In this document: positions 1 to 6,349 of the stretch, piece after piece | Layout: every line of letters begins with the position of its first letter | How positions within the stretch are numbered: the first letter of the stretch is position 1 | DNA from: CAKZYD01 sp039814715 | Lineage (GTDB): Bacteria > Pseudomonadota > Alphaproteobacteria > Sphingomonadales > CAKZYD01 | Length of the DNA: 19,471 nucleotides | Direction: 5' to 3' | Assembly: GCA_039814715.1 (NCBI GenBank) | Contig: JBCCAR010000047.1 | Coordinates: forward strand, 1-19,471 | Notes under the pieces: model-generated | Databases searched by the model: none | Told to the model about the DNA's origin: nothing | What the model saw: the letters and a program-made list of their open reading frames with translations, nothing else | Position numbers and translations under genes: made by a program

Positions 1-97
1 GATCGTCAATAAAGCTTGCATCGTCTGAGACTTTCGCCTCGTCCACGCCGAGTTGCTCGACAACAATCTTTTTGACCTTGGCTTCAACGTCGCTCAT
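1..97 (-). CDS. acpP: Acyl carrier protein, N-terminal part (cut by window edge)
   Basis: The first 32 residues are visible, beginning MSDVEAKVKKIVVEQLGVDE, which is the typical N-terminus of bacterial acyl carrier protein. ACP carries the growing acyl chain on a phosphopantetheine arm through fatty acid synthesis in the cytoplasm. The modified serine (DSL motif) would lie about residue 36-37 and is beyond the edge, so it cannot be checked. An AAAAGGA ribosome site sits about 8 nt upstream of the ATG at 97. The gene follows fabD and fabG on the same strand, the usual fab cluster order, with a 138-bp gap after fabG that could hold its own promoter. Identification rests on the N-terminus and context. 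Confidence 0.9.
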   Translation of the reverse strand, partial: MSDVEAKVKKIVVEQLGVDEAKVSDDASFIDD

Positions 98-171
98 GCA
101 AATGTCCTTTTGTTATTCAACATGTGTGATTTGCGGTGGATGGCCCGATAAATCAAGAGACGCCTAGCCCA

Positions 172-190
172 TTGATCAGCCTTCGATCAA
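172..190. promoter_or_regulatory. Perfect 6+6 bp dyad upstream of acpP
   Basis: TTGATC and GATCAA are exact inverted repeats separated by 7 nt, in the gap between fabG and acpP. There is no T-run beside it, so it is not a typical terminator. It could be an operator controlling acpP or a weak hairpin in the fabG-acpP transcript. No convincing -35/-10 pair was found near it. A 6-bp dyad can arise by chance. Confidence 0.25.
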
Positions 191-235
191 GTTTAAACGC
201 CATTTGGGCCACGCCTAAAGATAAGAGGCAGGGAC

Positions 236-973
236 CTATAGCATCGCCATAGCGCCATTTACGTGCAAGGTCTGGCCGCTCACATAAGCTGCTTCATCAC
301 TTGCTAGAAAGGCGACGCAGGCCGCCACATCACCCGCCGTCCCAAGCCGCCCAGCAGGAATTTGACTGCTGAGCCTTTCTTTTTGTTCATCGGACAAAAC
401 GTGCGTCATGGCTGTCTCGATAAAGCCAGGGGCAACGCAATTGACCGTAATGTTGCGGCTAGCAACCTCAGCAGCCATCGCTTTGGTCCAGCCGGTCATG
501 CCAGCCTTAGAAGCCACATAATTGGCTTGGCCAGGGTTGCCGACAGAGCCAACAACCGAAGAGATATTGATAATCCGGCCTTGGCGCTGCTTCATCATGG
601 GCCGAAGACAGGCCTGCGCTAGGCGGAAGCTAGCGGTCATATTGATTGCAATCACATCGTCCCAGTCTTGCGGTTTCATGCGCATGGCTAGGCCATCACG
701 CGTCAGCCCTGCATTGTTGACGAGGATATCAAGCCCGCCCATGGCGCCTAAAGCCGCGGGGATTAAGTGCGCAACGCCGTCTGCCTCAGACAAATTAGCG
801 GGCAGAATATGCGTCTCACCAGGCAAACTAGAGGCAACCTCGCGCAGTTTTGCTTCACGCGTGCCCGATAGGCCAACAACGGCGCCGGCTTGTGACAGGC
901 AAAGCGCAATAGCCGCGCCGATATCCCCACTTGCGCCTGTTACCAGCGCTTTTTTTCCAGTCAAATCAAACAT
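236..973 (-). CDS. fabG: 3-oxoacyl-[acyl-carrier-protein] reductase FabG
   Basis: This 245-residue short-chain dehydrogenase/reductase reduces 3-oxoacyl-ACP to 3-hydroxyacyl-ACP with NADPH in the fatty acid elongation cycle. The cofactor-binding motif TGASGDIG is at residues 12-19 (an Asp where many homologues have Gly), NNAG at 86-89, and the catalytic set Asn111, Ser139, Tyr152 and Lys156 (YVASK) is complete. Length and the C-terminal SGQTLHVNGAMAM signature match FabG rather than a generic dehydrogenase. The start at 973 lies only 3 nt after the fabD stop, so the two are probably translated from one message, with acpP next in line. Context with fabD and acpP makes the assignment firm. Confidence 0.96.
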   Translation of the reverse strand: MFDLTGKKALVTGASGDIGAAIALCLSQAGAVVGLSGTREAKLREVASSLPGETHILPANLSEADGVAHLIPAALGAMGGLDILVNNAGLTRDGLAMRMKPQDWDDVIAINMTASFRLAQACLRPMMKQRQGRIINISSVVGSVGNPGQANYVASKAGMTGWTKAMAAEVASRNITVNCVAPGFIETAMTHVLSDEQKERLSSQIPAGRLGTAGDVAACVAFLASDEAAYVSGQTLHVNGAMAML

Positions 974-976
974 GGC

Positions 977-1915
977 CTACCCCTGCGCCTCACCAAACGC
1001 CTCTATATCACTTGGCGTCCCAATCGCCGACGCTTCGAGCGGGCGGTGAATGCGGCGCGCGAGGCCGGAGAGCACTTTGCCAGTGCCGAGCTCCACCTGC
1101 TTGGTAACGCCCGCTTCAACCATCCAGCCAACACTTTCGCGCCAGCGCACAGCGCCGCACACTTGTTCAACCAATAACGATTTGAGCTTTGCGGGGTCCT
1201 CTTCGGGGCGCGCCGTAACGTTTGCTACAATCGGCCGGAAAGGCGCGCTAAACGTCACATCCTCAAGCGCAGTCGCCATCTCGTCGGCCGCCGGCTTCAT
1301 GAGCGCGCAATGGAAGGGCGCACTGACCGGGAGCAGCATCGCGCGTTTCGCGCCTTTCGCTTTGGCAATCTCAATGGCGCGCTCGACAGCGGCTGTATGG
1401 CCGGAGACGACAACTTGCCCGCTGGCATTATCGTTGGCTGGCTGGCAAACATCGCCTTGCGCGGCGTCTAGCGCCACGGCTTTTGCATCTTCAAATTCCA
1501 GTCCAAGCAGCGCTGCCATAGCCCCCACGCCCACCGGCACGGCGCGCTGCATGGCTTCGCCGCGGATTTTCAAGAGCCGCGCTGTATCGCCAAGCGAGAG
1601 CGTGCCCGCAGCACAAAGGGCAGAATATTCACCTAACGAATGCCCGGCCAGATAGTCCGCGCGCGCTATATCCACGCCTTGATCTGCAAGCACGCGCACC
1701 ACTGCCATGGACACCGCCATAAGCGCAGGCTGTGTATTGGCCGTCAGCGTGAGCTCTTCCATCGGCCCATCAAACATAAGGGCAGAGAGAGACTTGCCGA
1801 CAGCGTCGTCCACTTCGTCAAACACTGCCTTTGCGGCAGGATAAGCGTCTGCGAGCGCCTTGCCCATGCCAACCGCTTGGCTGCCCTGGCCAGGAAAAAC
1901 AAAAGCCGTGGTCAT
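977..1915 (-). CDS. fabD: Malonyl-CoA:ACP transacylase FabD
   Basis: This 312-residue enzyme moves the malonyl group from CoA to acyl carrier protein, the entry step of fatty acid elongation. The GQGSQ motif is at residues 9-13, the nucleophile Ser93 sits in GHSLGEYS, Arg118 in KIRGEAMQ, and the catalytic His202 in SAPFHCALM. The ATG at 1915 is chosen because a GGAG ribosome site lies 9 nt upstream and the protein then begins MTTAFVFPGQGSQ, the family's normal start. The reading frame stays open for another 48 codons upstream, but those residues do not look like FabD. It is the first gene of a fabD-fabG-acpP group. A convincing sigma-70 promoter was not found upstream. Confidence 0.96.
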   Translation of the reverse strand: MTTAFVFPGQGSQAVGMGKALADAYPAAKAVFDEVDDAVGKSLSALMFDGPMEELTLTANTQPALMAVSMAVVRVLADQGVDIARADYLAGHSLGEYSALCAAGTLSLGDTARLLKIRGEAMQRAVPVGVGAMAALLGLEFEDAKAVALDAAQGDVCQPANDNASGQVVVSGHTAAVERAIEIAKAKGAKRAMLLPVSAPFHCALMKPAADEMATALEDVTFSAPFRPIVANVTARPEEDPAKLKSLLVEQVCGAVRWRESVGWMVEAGVTKQVELGTGKVLSGLARRIHRPLEASAIGTPSDIEAFGEAQG

Positions 1916-1990
1916 AACAATGCGCTCCGCTGCTGATGGCCTGCCGATCGTTGATGAGTGCCTAAGGCGGACGGACTCGTTTGACAAGGG

Positions 1991-2006
1991 GCGCACACGT
2001 GTCCGC
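1991..2006. promoter_or_regulatory. 16-bp near-perfect palindrome between fabD and the PEP-CTERM gene
   Basis: GCGCACACGTGTCCGC has two 8-bp arms that match at 7 of 8 positions around a perfect ACACGTGT core. It lies about 76 bp upstream of the fabD start and about 130 bp upstream of the predicted start of the divergent PEP-CTERM transcript. The symmetry fits binding of a dimeric regulator, but which gene it serves, if any, is unknown. Confidence 0.3.
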
Positions 2007-2026
2007 TCCCGCCCCAATTTGAAACA

Positions 2027-2047
2027 ATTGCGGTCAGCAGTCGCAAT
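2027..2047. promoter_or_regulatory. Dyad, candidate activator site for the sigma-54 promoter
   Basis: ATTGCG and CGCAAT are exact inverted repeats 9 nt apart, centred about 98 bp before the transcription start predicted from the sigma-54 promoter. That is the usual distance for an enhancer site bound by a sigma-54 activator. An A/T-rich stretch (about 2068-2107) lies between the dyad and the promoter and could bend the DNA. The role is inferred from position and symmetry only. Confidence 0.35.
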
Positions 2048-2109
2048 CACGGCCGACAATTTGGGCGGAAAAAATACCTAAAATACTGTTTTATATAATT
2101 TTTTTTGGG

Positions 2110-2125
2110 TGGCACGCTCTTTGCT
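2110..2125 (+). promoter_or_regulatory. Sigma-54 (RpoN) promoter of the PEP-CTERM gene
   Basis: TGGCACGCTCTTTGCT matches the sigma-54 consensus TGGCACG-N4-TTGCW at every defined base. The -24 GG (2111-2112) and -12 GC (2123-2124) are exactly 12 bp apart. Transcription would start near 2135, giving a leader of about 30 nt before the ATG at 2165, with the AAAGGA ribosome site at 2151-2156. A promoter here also rules out the in-frame upstream TTG at 2105 as start. Sigma-54 control of PEP-CTERM genes through the PrsK-PrsR pair is known in other exosortase bacteria; neither regulator is in this window. Confidence 0.85.
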
Positions 2126-2164
2126 GCTTTGGGACCAAGACGAAAACTTAAAAGGACTGCCCCA

Positions 2165-2824
2165 ATGTTTAAATCAGTTTTAAAAGTCGGCGCTTTGATG
2201 AGCGTTGCTCTACTTTCAACCCAAGCCAGCGCCGAAGTTATTGGCTTTGGCGCCAATTCTGGGTCCGGCATTAATGATTGTTCCGGCAACCCAGAATACT
2301 CCTGCGAAATCCTAGCGCCTACGGACATCCCCAATCCTGTGTCGGCCGACCCCAACAGCGATAAGCTGTCGGTTTGGAAAGAATCTGGTCCGATCACGTT
2401 GGCATCGAACTTGCGCGTCAACGCAACGCCAAGCGGCGCGAACCGGATCGCAGCTGGCAGGGTCATCTCCAGCTATATGATCCAGTTCGATAGCCCTCCT
2501 CCAGGCGCTGGCCAACTGGAAGCGTCAATTGAGTTTGGCGACGAAGTCATTGGCTTGATCACCTCCACACGCCGTCTGCGTTTGACCGATGATCTTCTGG
2601 GCGCACCTGGCATAACCTACGACACATTCCGCTCACGCGGTTTGGAAAACAATGATGTGGTTGATTTCGGCGCAAACGAATTTTCCGTGGACGTCTTCTT
2701 CCGCACGACATCGCCGGGGGACTGGGTACGCGTTATTACAGCAGTTCCCGAGCCAACAAGTCTGGTTCTTTTGGGCACCGGCTTGCTGGGCTTTGGCCTA
2801 AGCCGTCGCCGTAAGGCTGCCTAA
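2165..2824 (+). CDS. Secreted PEP-CTERM sorting-signal protein
   Basis: This 219-residue protein has a signal peptide (cleavage probably after ASA at residue 23) and a classic PEP-CTERM tail: VPEP at 194-197, a hydrophobic segment at about 198-212, and RRRK at 214-217. Such tails are recognised and cut by an exosortase in the inner membrane, and the proteins are tied to exopolysaccharide and biofilm or floc envelopes. The middle (about residues 100-190, from SSYMIQFD to the tail) resembles a beta-rich region that recurs in PEP-CTERM proteins, by my recollection. Two cysteines, 39 and 47, may pair. The ATG is supported by AAAGGA 8 nt upstream and by the sigma-54 promoter. It stands alone, ending in a terminator. 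No exosortase is in the window. Confidence 0.9.
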   Translation: MFKSVLKVGALMSVALLSTQASAEVIGFGANSGSGINDCSGNPEYSCEILAPTDIPNPVSADPNSDKLSVWKESGPITLASNLRVNATPSGANRIAAGRVISSYMIQFDSPPPGAGQLEASIEFGDEVIGLITSTRRLRLTDDLLGAPGITYDTFRSRGLENNDVVDFGANEFSVDVFFRTTSPGDWVRVITAVPEPTSLVLLGTGLLGFGLSRRRKAA

Positions 2825-2850
2825 TCGCATAAACAACAAAAGCTTGGATG

Positions 2851-2884
2851 GCCGGCCTCCCGCATTGGGGGGCCGGCTTTTTTT
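2851..2884 (+). terminator. Rho-independent terminator of the PEP-CTERM gene
   Basis: An 11-bp G+C-rich stem (GCCGGCCTCCC with GGGGGGCCGGC, one G-T pair) closes a 5-nt loop and is followed directly by seven T. It lies 27 nt after the PEP-CTERM stop and faces the plus strand. It also separates this gene from the convergent oxidase operon. Confidence 0.93.
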
Positions 2885-2898
2885 GTGTCCTGCCAAGC

Positions 2899-3015
2899 TT
2901 AGAGAATGATCGCGCGTAAACTGTAGGCGACAATGGAAACAGTGCCGACACCGCCGATCCAAAGAAGCACAAACCATAGCAGCTTGGCGCTAAGTGTTGG
3001 TTCGCGCTTATCCAT
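2899..3015 (-). CDS. DUF2474/CydX-like small membrane subunit of the bd oxidase
   Basis: A 38-residue protein with one membrane segment: MDKREPTLSAKLLWFVLLWI, then a Gly-rich turn and a hydrophobic tail ending LRAIIL. A basic N-terminus, a LWFVxLW core and a GV-rich second half match the small DUF2474 family found after cioAB/cydAB-type oxidase genes, as far as I recall the family. The ATG overlaps the cydB stop by one base (TGATG), so translation is probably coupled and the product made together with the oxidase. By analogy with CydX it may stabilise the oxidase; this has not been shown for DUF2474 to my knowledge. Too short for normal gene callers. Confidence 0.78.
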   Translation of the reverse strand: MDKREPTLSAKLLWFVLLWIGGVGTVSIVAYSLRAIIL

Positions 3016-4028
3016 CAGTGATACGCTTGATCGGGATCGACTTTGCCGCGGAATACCCAATAGGCGTAGCCTGTGTAAAACAAGATGATGGGCAGCATCA
3101 CCACGGCGCCGACGAACATGAAAATTTGCGACTTAAAGGGTGTTGCCGCATCAAAAATCGTGACCTGTGTGGGAATGATGTAGGGATACATCGAGATGCC
3201 TAGACCAACAAAACACAGTCCAAACAGCGCGAGCGACAACAAGAACGGCGGGACTTCGCGCTTGTGCTGCACGAGGGAGCGGAACAAAAAGAACGCAACT
3301 GCAGCAACAGCCAGCGGCACCGGCGCGGCGAGTAAAATGCCCGGATAGGTTAGCCAGCGCGCATAATAAGCGGTTTCTAAAAACGGCGTTGCAGCGCTGA
3401 CCGCGGCGATGAAAACCAAGGTTGAGATGAAAAACCCCCAGGCCATCTTTTGGACCTTCTGCTGGAGCGCGCCATCTGTTTTGATGTTGAGCCAAGTGGC
3501 GCCGAGCAGGCAGTAGCCAGACATAACAGCAATGCCGGTCAAAATGGAGAAGGGCGAGAGCCAATCCCACCAGCCGCCGCCATAGCTGCGGCCATCAACG
3601 TCAATCCCTTGCAGCAGTGCGCCCAGCGCGACGCCTTGCGCTAGGGACGCAGTGGCCGAGCCTGAAATAAACGCCCAGTCCCAAACTGCGCGCCACCGCT
3701 CGGTGCGCCAGCGGTATTCAAACGCTACCCCGCGCAACACGAGACCAAGCAGCATCGCAATGATCGGCACGTAAATGGCTGGCATGATGATCGCGTAGGC
3801 CATGGGAAAGGCGGCAAACAAGCCGCCCCCGCCCAGCACCAGCCAGGTTTCATTACCATCCCAAACCGGCGCGACGGACGTCATCATGATGTCGCGATCG
3901 TCCTTGTTTTTAAACGCCGCAAAGAGCATGCCGATGCCAAGATCGAAGCCATCAAGAATGACGTAGATGTAAACGGCAAGGACCAGGAGGCCCGCCCAGG
4001 CAATGGCAAGGGGTTCGCTGATTTCCAT
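3015..4028 (-). CDS. cydB: Cytochrome bd-type quinol oxidase subunit II
   Basis: This 337-residue inner-membrane protein is subunit II of a bd-type terminal oxidase, which oxidises quinol and reduces oxygen to water. The N-terminal YVILDGFDLGIGMLF and the VWDGNETWLVLGGGGLFAAF signature (about residues 25-75) are diagnostic, and roughly eight hydrophobic segments follow. The length is that of the CioB branch rather than E. coli CydB. The ATG at 4028 shares one base with the cydA stop and has AGAGGG 9 nt upstream; a GTG one codon earlier (4031) is an alternative. It sits between cydA and the DUF2474-like peptide, all with one-base overlaps, forming a tightly coupled three-gene operon. Confidence 0.95.
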   Translation of the reverse strand: MEISEPLAIAWAGLLVLAVYIYVILDGFDLGIGMLFAAFKNKDDRDIMMTSVAPVWDGNETWLVLGGGGLFAAFPMAYAIIMPAIYVPIIAMLLGLVLRGVAFEYRWRTERWRAVWDWAFISGSATASLAQGVALGALLQGIDVDGRSYGGGWWDWLSPFSILTGIAVMSGYCLLGATWLNIKTDGALQQKVQKMAWGFFISTLVFIAAVSAATPFLETAYYARWLTYPGILLAAPVPLAVAAVAFFLFRSLVQHKREVPPFLLSLALFGLCFVGLGISMYPYIIPTQVTIFDAATPFKSQIFMFVGAVVMLPIILFYTGYAYWVFRGKVDPDQAYH

Positions 4029-5449
4029 CACACAAGGCCCTCTGCTGCAGCCTGCTGAACAGGGGTGAGGCCAGATGTTCTGATGGGGCCACTGCCAACC
4101 CGAACGGCGTCTTTTTCCTGCTCAGGCGGAGGCGCGCTCATCAAACGCAGAATATAGAAGACGCCTGCCCCAAACACGAGGAAATAGACAAGAACGAAAG
4201 CAATCAGGGACGTGCCGACTGCGGGGGCGTCCAGCGGAGACACACTGTCAGCTGTGCGCAAGAAGCCATAGACGGTGTAGGGCTGGCGGCCAACTTCAGT
4301 GACAATCCAGCCGGCGATAACAGCAACGATGCCTGATGGCGATAAAACTAGAGCTGCCCGGTGTAGCCAGCTGTCTTGAAACAGGGTCCCCCGGCGGCGA
4401 GCCCAAAGCGACCAAAAGCCGGTACCAATCATCATCAAGCCGATGCCAACCATAATCCTGAACGCCCAAAACACCATGAACACTGGTGGCTGCTCAGCAT
4501 CGTCAATAGTATCGAGCCCTGCAACGGCGGCGTTGGGGTCCATCTTCAGCACAACCGAACCAAGCTTTGGGATGCCGATGGCATAGTCGAGCTCTTGGGT
4601 TTCATCATTGGGGATGCCAAAAATGTAATAAGGCGCGCCATCCTCGTAGCTTTCGTAATGGCCTTCCATCGCCATGACCTTCGCAGGCTGATGCTCCATG
4701 GTGTTTTCGCCGTGCGCGTGGCCAAAGACAAGCTGCAGAGGGGCAACGACCACCGCCATCCACATGGCCATGGAGAACATAACTTTAACGCCAGCATTAT
4801 CGCCGCGACCTTTCAGCAAGTGCCACGCGCCAACACCGCCAACGATAAACGCCGTTGTGAGGTAAGAGGCCGTCAGGGTGTGCGTGAGGCGGTAAGGGAA
4901 GCTTGGGTTGAAGATAATGGCGAGCCAGCTTTCTGGCAGGAACTGACCATTCTCGGCGATGATATGACCCTGCGGCGTATGCATCCAGCTATTGACGGAC
5001 AAGATCCAAAACGCTGACACCGCGGTGCCGATGGCCACCATTGCGGTTGCAAACATGTGCAGTTTATCGCCCACCCGCGAGCGGCCAAACAGCATGATGC
5101 CCAGAAAGCCAGCTTCGAGGAAAAAGGCGGTGAGCACTTCATAGGCCATCAGTGGCCCGATGACGGGTCCTGCGATGTCTGAGAACGTCGCCCAATTGGT
5201 GCCGAACTGGTAGGCCATAACAATGCCGGAGACGACGCCCATGGCAAAGCCGATCGCGAAGATTTTCAGCCAGTATTCAAACAGCCGCAGGTAGACCGCG
5301 TCCTTCTTCCACAGATACAGCCCATTGAGCACGGCAAGGTAGCTCGCTAGTCCAATGGAAAAGGCGGGGAAAACAAAATGAAAAGCGATGGTGAAGGCAA
5401 ACTGGATGCGCGCTAAAAGGACAGCATCTACGCCTAAGAACATGTCCAT
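4028..5449 (-). CDS. cydA: Cytochrome bd-type quinol oxidase subunit I, short-Q-loop (CIO) type
   Basis: This 473-residue inner-membrane subunit carries the three haems and the quinol site of a bd oxidase. Expected ligands are present: His24 in FHFVFP, His190 and Met333 (equivalent to E. coli His186 and Met393), and the Glu104/Glu112 pair in YEVLTAFFLEAG. GRQPY (387-391) replaces the GRQPW usual in the family. The Q-loop is short, running from HGENTMEHQPAKVMAMEGH (about 246-264), and the protein is near CioA length rather than the 522 of E. coli CydA, which suggests the cyanide-insensitive branch; cioA would be the alternative name. The ATG at 5449 has only a weak AGAAAG ribosome site. No clear FNR/ANR box or sigma-70 promoter was found upstream. 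Confidence 0.95.
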   Translation of the reverse strand: MDMFLGVDAVLLARIQFAFTIAFHFVFPAFSIGLASYLAVLNGLYLWKKDAVYLRLFEYWLKIFAIGFAMGVVSGIVMAYQFGTNWATFSDIAGPVIGPLMAYEVLTAFFLEAGFLGIMLFGRSRVGDKLHMFATAMVAIGTAVSAFWILSVNSWMHTPQGHIIAENGQFLPESWLAIIFNPSFPYRLTHTLTASYLTTAFIVGGVGAWHLLKGRGDNAGVKVMFSMAMWMAVVVAPLQLVFGHAHGENTMEHQPAKVMAMEGHYESYEDGAPYYIFGIPNDETQELDYAIGIPKLGSVVLKMDPNAAVAGLDTIDDAEQPPVFMVFWAFRIMVGIGLMMIGTGFWSLWARRRGTLFQDSWLHRAALVLSPSGIVAVIAGWIVTEVGRQPYTVYGFLRTADSVSPLDAPAVGTSLIAFVLVYFLVFGAGVFYILRLMSAPPPEQEKDAVRVGSGPIRTSGLTPVQQAAAEGLV

Positions 5450-5596
5450 ACCATGTGACTTTCTGTTGAGGACACAGAACGATAAACCTGCACACGCTAC
5501 GTAGTATGCTATAAAAATGGATCAAAGGCAGCGTTGTCGCAGTTGCCGCGGGTATACTACTGATTGGCCAGCTCGACCCTGCGCGCGCCGCAAAGC

Positions 5597-5624
5597 TTGC
5601 ATTTATGGGCAACATCCGTATAAC
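5597..5624 (+). promoter_or_regulatory. Candidate sigma-70 promoter of the rpsF operon
   Basis: TTGCAT and TATAAC are spaced by 16 nt, 4 of 6 and 5 of 6 matches to the consensus boxes. Transcription would start near 5631, leaving a leader of about 80 nt before rpsF. In some bacteria such leaders bind the S6-S18 pair for feedback control; I could not recognise that structure here. Confidence 0.45.
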
Positions 5625-5712
5625 CGCGCGGTCTGGTCATGCTTTTGCGGGCTAGAAAGCAGTTTAGCTGGCCGCGATTGGCGTGGTCGGCGCTTACATA
5701 TCGGAGCACGCC

Positions 5713-6066
5713 ATGCCCTTTTATGAGCATGTCGTCCTTGCGCGTCAGGACATTCCTACAGCGCAAGTGGACGCCATCAATGAAGAGGTCACCAAGACAG
5801 TCGAGGAACTCGGCGGTAAAGTGACCAAGACGGAATATTGGGGCGTCAAGTCCCTCACCTACAAAATCAAAAAGAACCGCAAAGCGCATTTCACGCTGCT
5901 CAACATCGATGGTCCGCCAACGGTGGTGGCCGAAATGGAACGCCGGGCGCGCCTGCATGACGACATCATCCGCTACATCACGGTCAAAGTGGATGCGCTG
6001 GAAGACGAGCCCAGCGCCATGCTGCGCGCGAAAGACCGTGACAAGCGCCGCCCGCGCCGTCCGTAA
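5713..6066 (+). CDS. rpsF: 30S ribosomal protein S6 (bS6)
   Basis: This 117-residue protein begins MPFYEHVVLARQDIP and contains the conserved WGVKSLTYKIKKNRKAHF core (about residues 42-60) of ribosomal protein S6, which binds the 16S rRNA platform as a pair with S18. The C-terminus is basic (DRDKRRPRRP). The ATG at 5713 has GGAG 6 nt upstream; an in-frame start at 5683 would add ten residues not typical of S6. It opens the rpsF-rpsR-DUF2232-rplI operon. S6 is often followed by S18, as here, 28 nt downstream. Confidence 0.97.
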   Translation: MPFYEHVVLARQDIPTAQVDAINEEVTKTVEELGGKVTKTEYWGVKSLTYKIKKNRKAHFTLLNIDGPPTVVAEMERRARLHDDIIRYITVKVDALEDEPSAMLRAKDRDKRRPRRP

Positions 6067-6094
6067 TATAAACGTTCTTTAGGAGACACACACG

Positions 6095-6319
6095 ATGCGT
6101 AAGCCCTTTTGGCGGCGCCGTAAATCTTGCCCCTTTTCAGGCAAAGATGCGCCCAAAATTGACTTTAAAGATGTAAAACTGCTGCAAGGCTTTATTTCCG
6201 AGCGCGGCAAAATCGTTCCCAGCCGGATCACTGCGGTTTCTGCAAAGAAACAACGTGCTTTGGCCACAGCGATTAAGCGCGCCCGGCATATCGGCCTGCT
6301 GCCGTTCATCGTCCGCTAG
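6095..6319 (+). CDS. rpsR: 30S ribosomal protein S18 (bS18)
   Basis: A 74-residue small-subunit protein with the S18 core: PKIDFKDVKLLQGFISERGK (about residues 20-39), then IVPSRIT and the KKQRALATAIKRARHIGLLP stretch near the C-terminus. The N-terminus is basic (MRKPFWRRRKSCPFS). Length is typical. AGGAG at 6081-6085 is a strong ribosome site 9 nt before the ATG. It follows rpsF, whose product is its partner on the ribosome. Confidence 0.97.
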   Translation: MRKPFWRRRKSCPFSGKDAPKIDFKDVKLLQGFISERGKIVPSRITAVSAKKQRALATAIKRARHIGLLPFIVR

Positions 6320-6349
6320 CCATTGTCTGTGACGCAAAGCTTCTGACCC

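Noticed and set aside
1981..2010. A perfect TTGACA on the plus strand upstream of the PEP-CTERM gene
   Set aside because: No -10 box at 16-18 nt; the sequence there is CGCTCC. The reverse strand TTGTCA likewise has only a 2-of-6 match (TAGGCA) as -10 for fabD.
1916..2059. 48-codon N-terminal extension of FabD
   Set aside because: FabD proteins normally start at MTTAFVFPGQGSQ, and a GGAG ribosome site precedes that ATG. The extension has no similarity to the family start.
2105..2164. TTG start at 2105 for the PEP-CTERM protein
   Set aside because: It would lie upstream of the sigma-54 transcription start and would put 20 extra residues before a standard signal peptide. The ATG at 2165 has a good ribosome site.
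5450..5530. FNR/ANR-type box or sigma-70 promoter for the bd oxidase operon
   Set aside because: Only a TTGAT half-site is present on the minus strand without the matching ATCAA, and no good -35/-10 pair was found.
5517..5726. A 69-codon open frame with several cysteines, starting MDQRQRCRSC
   Set aside because: No ribosome site, no recognisable family, and it runs through the rpsF promoter candidate and the rpsF start. The cysteines look like chance products of G+C-rich DNA.
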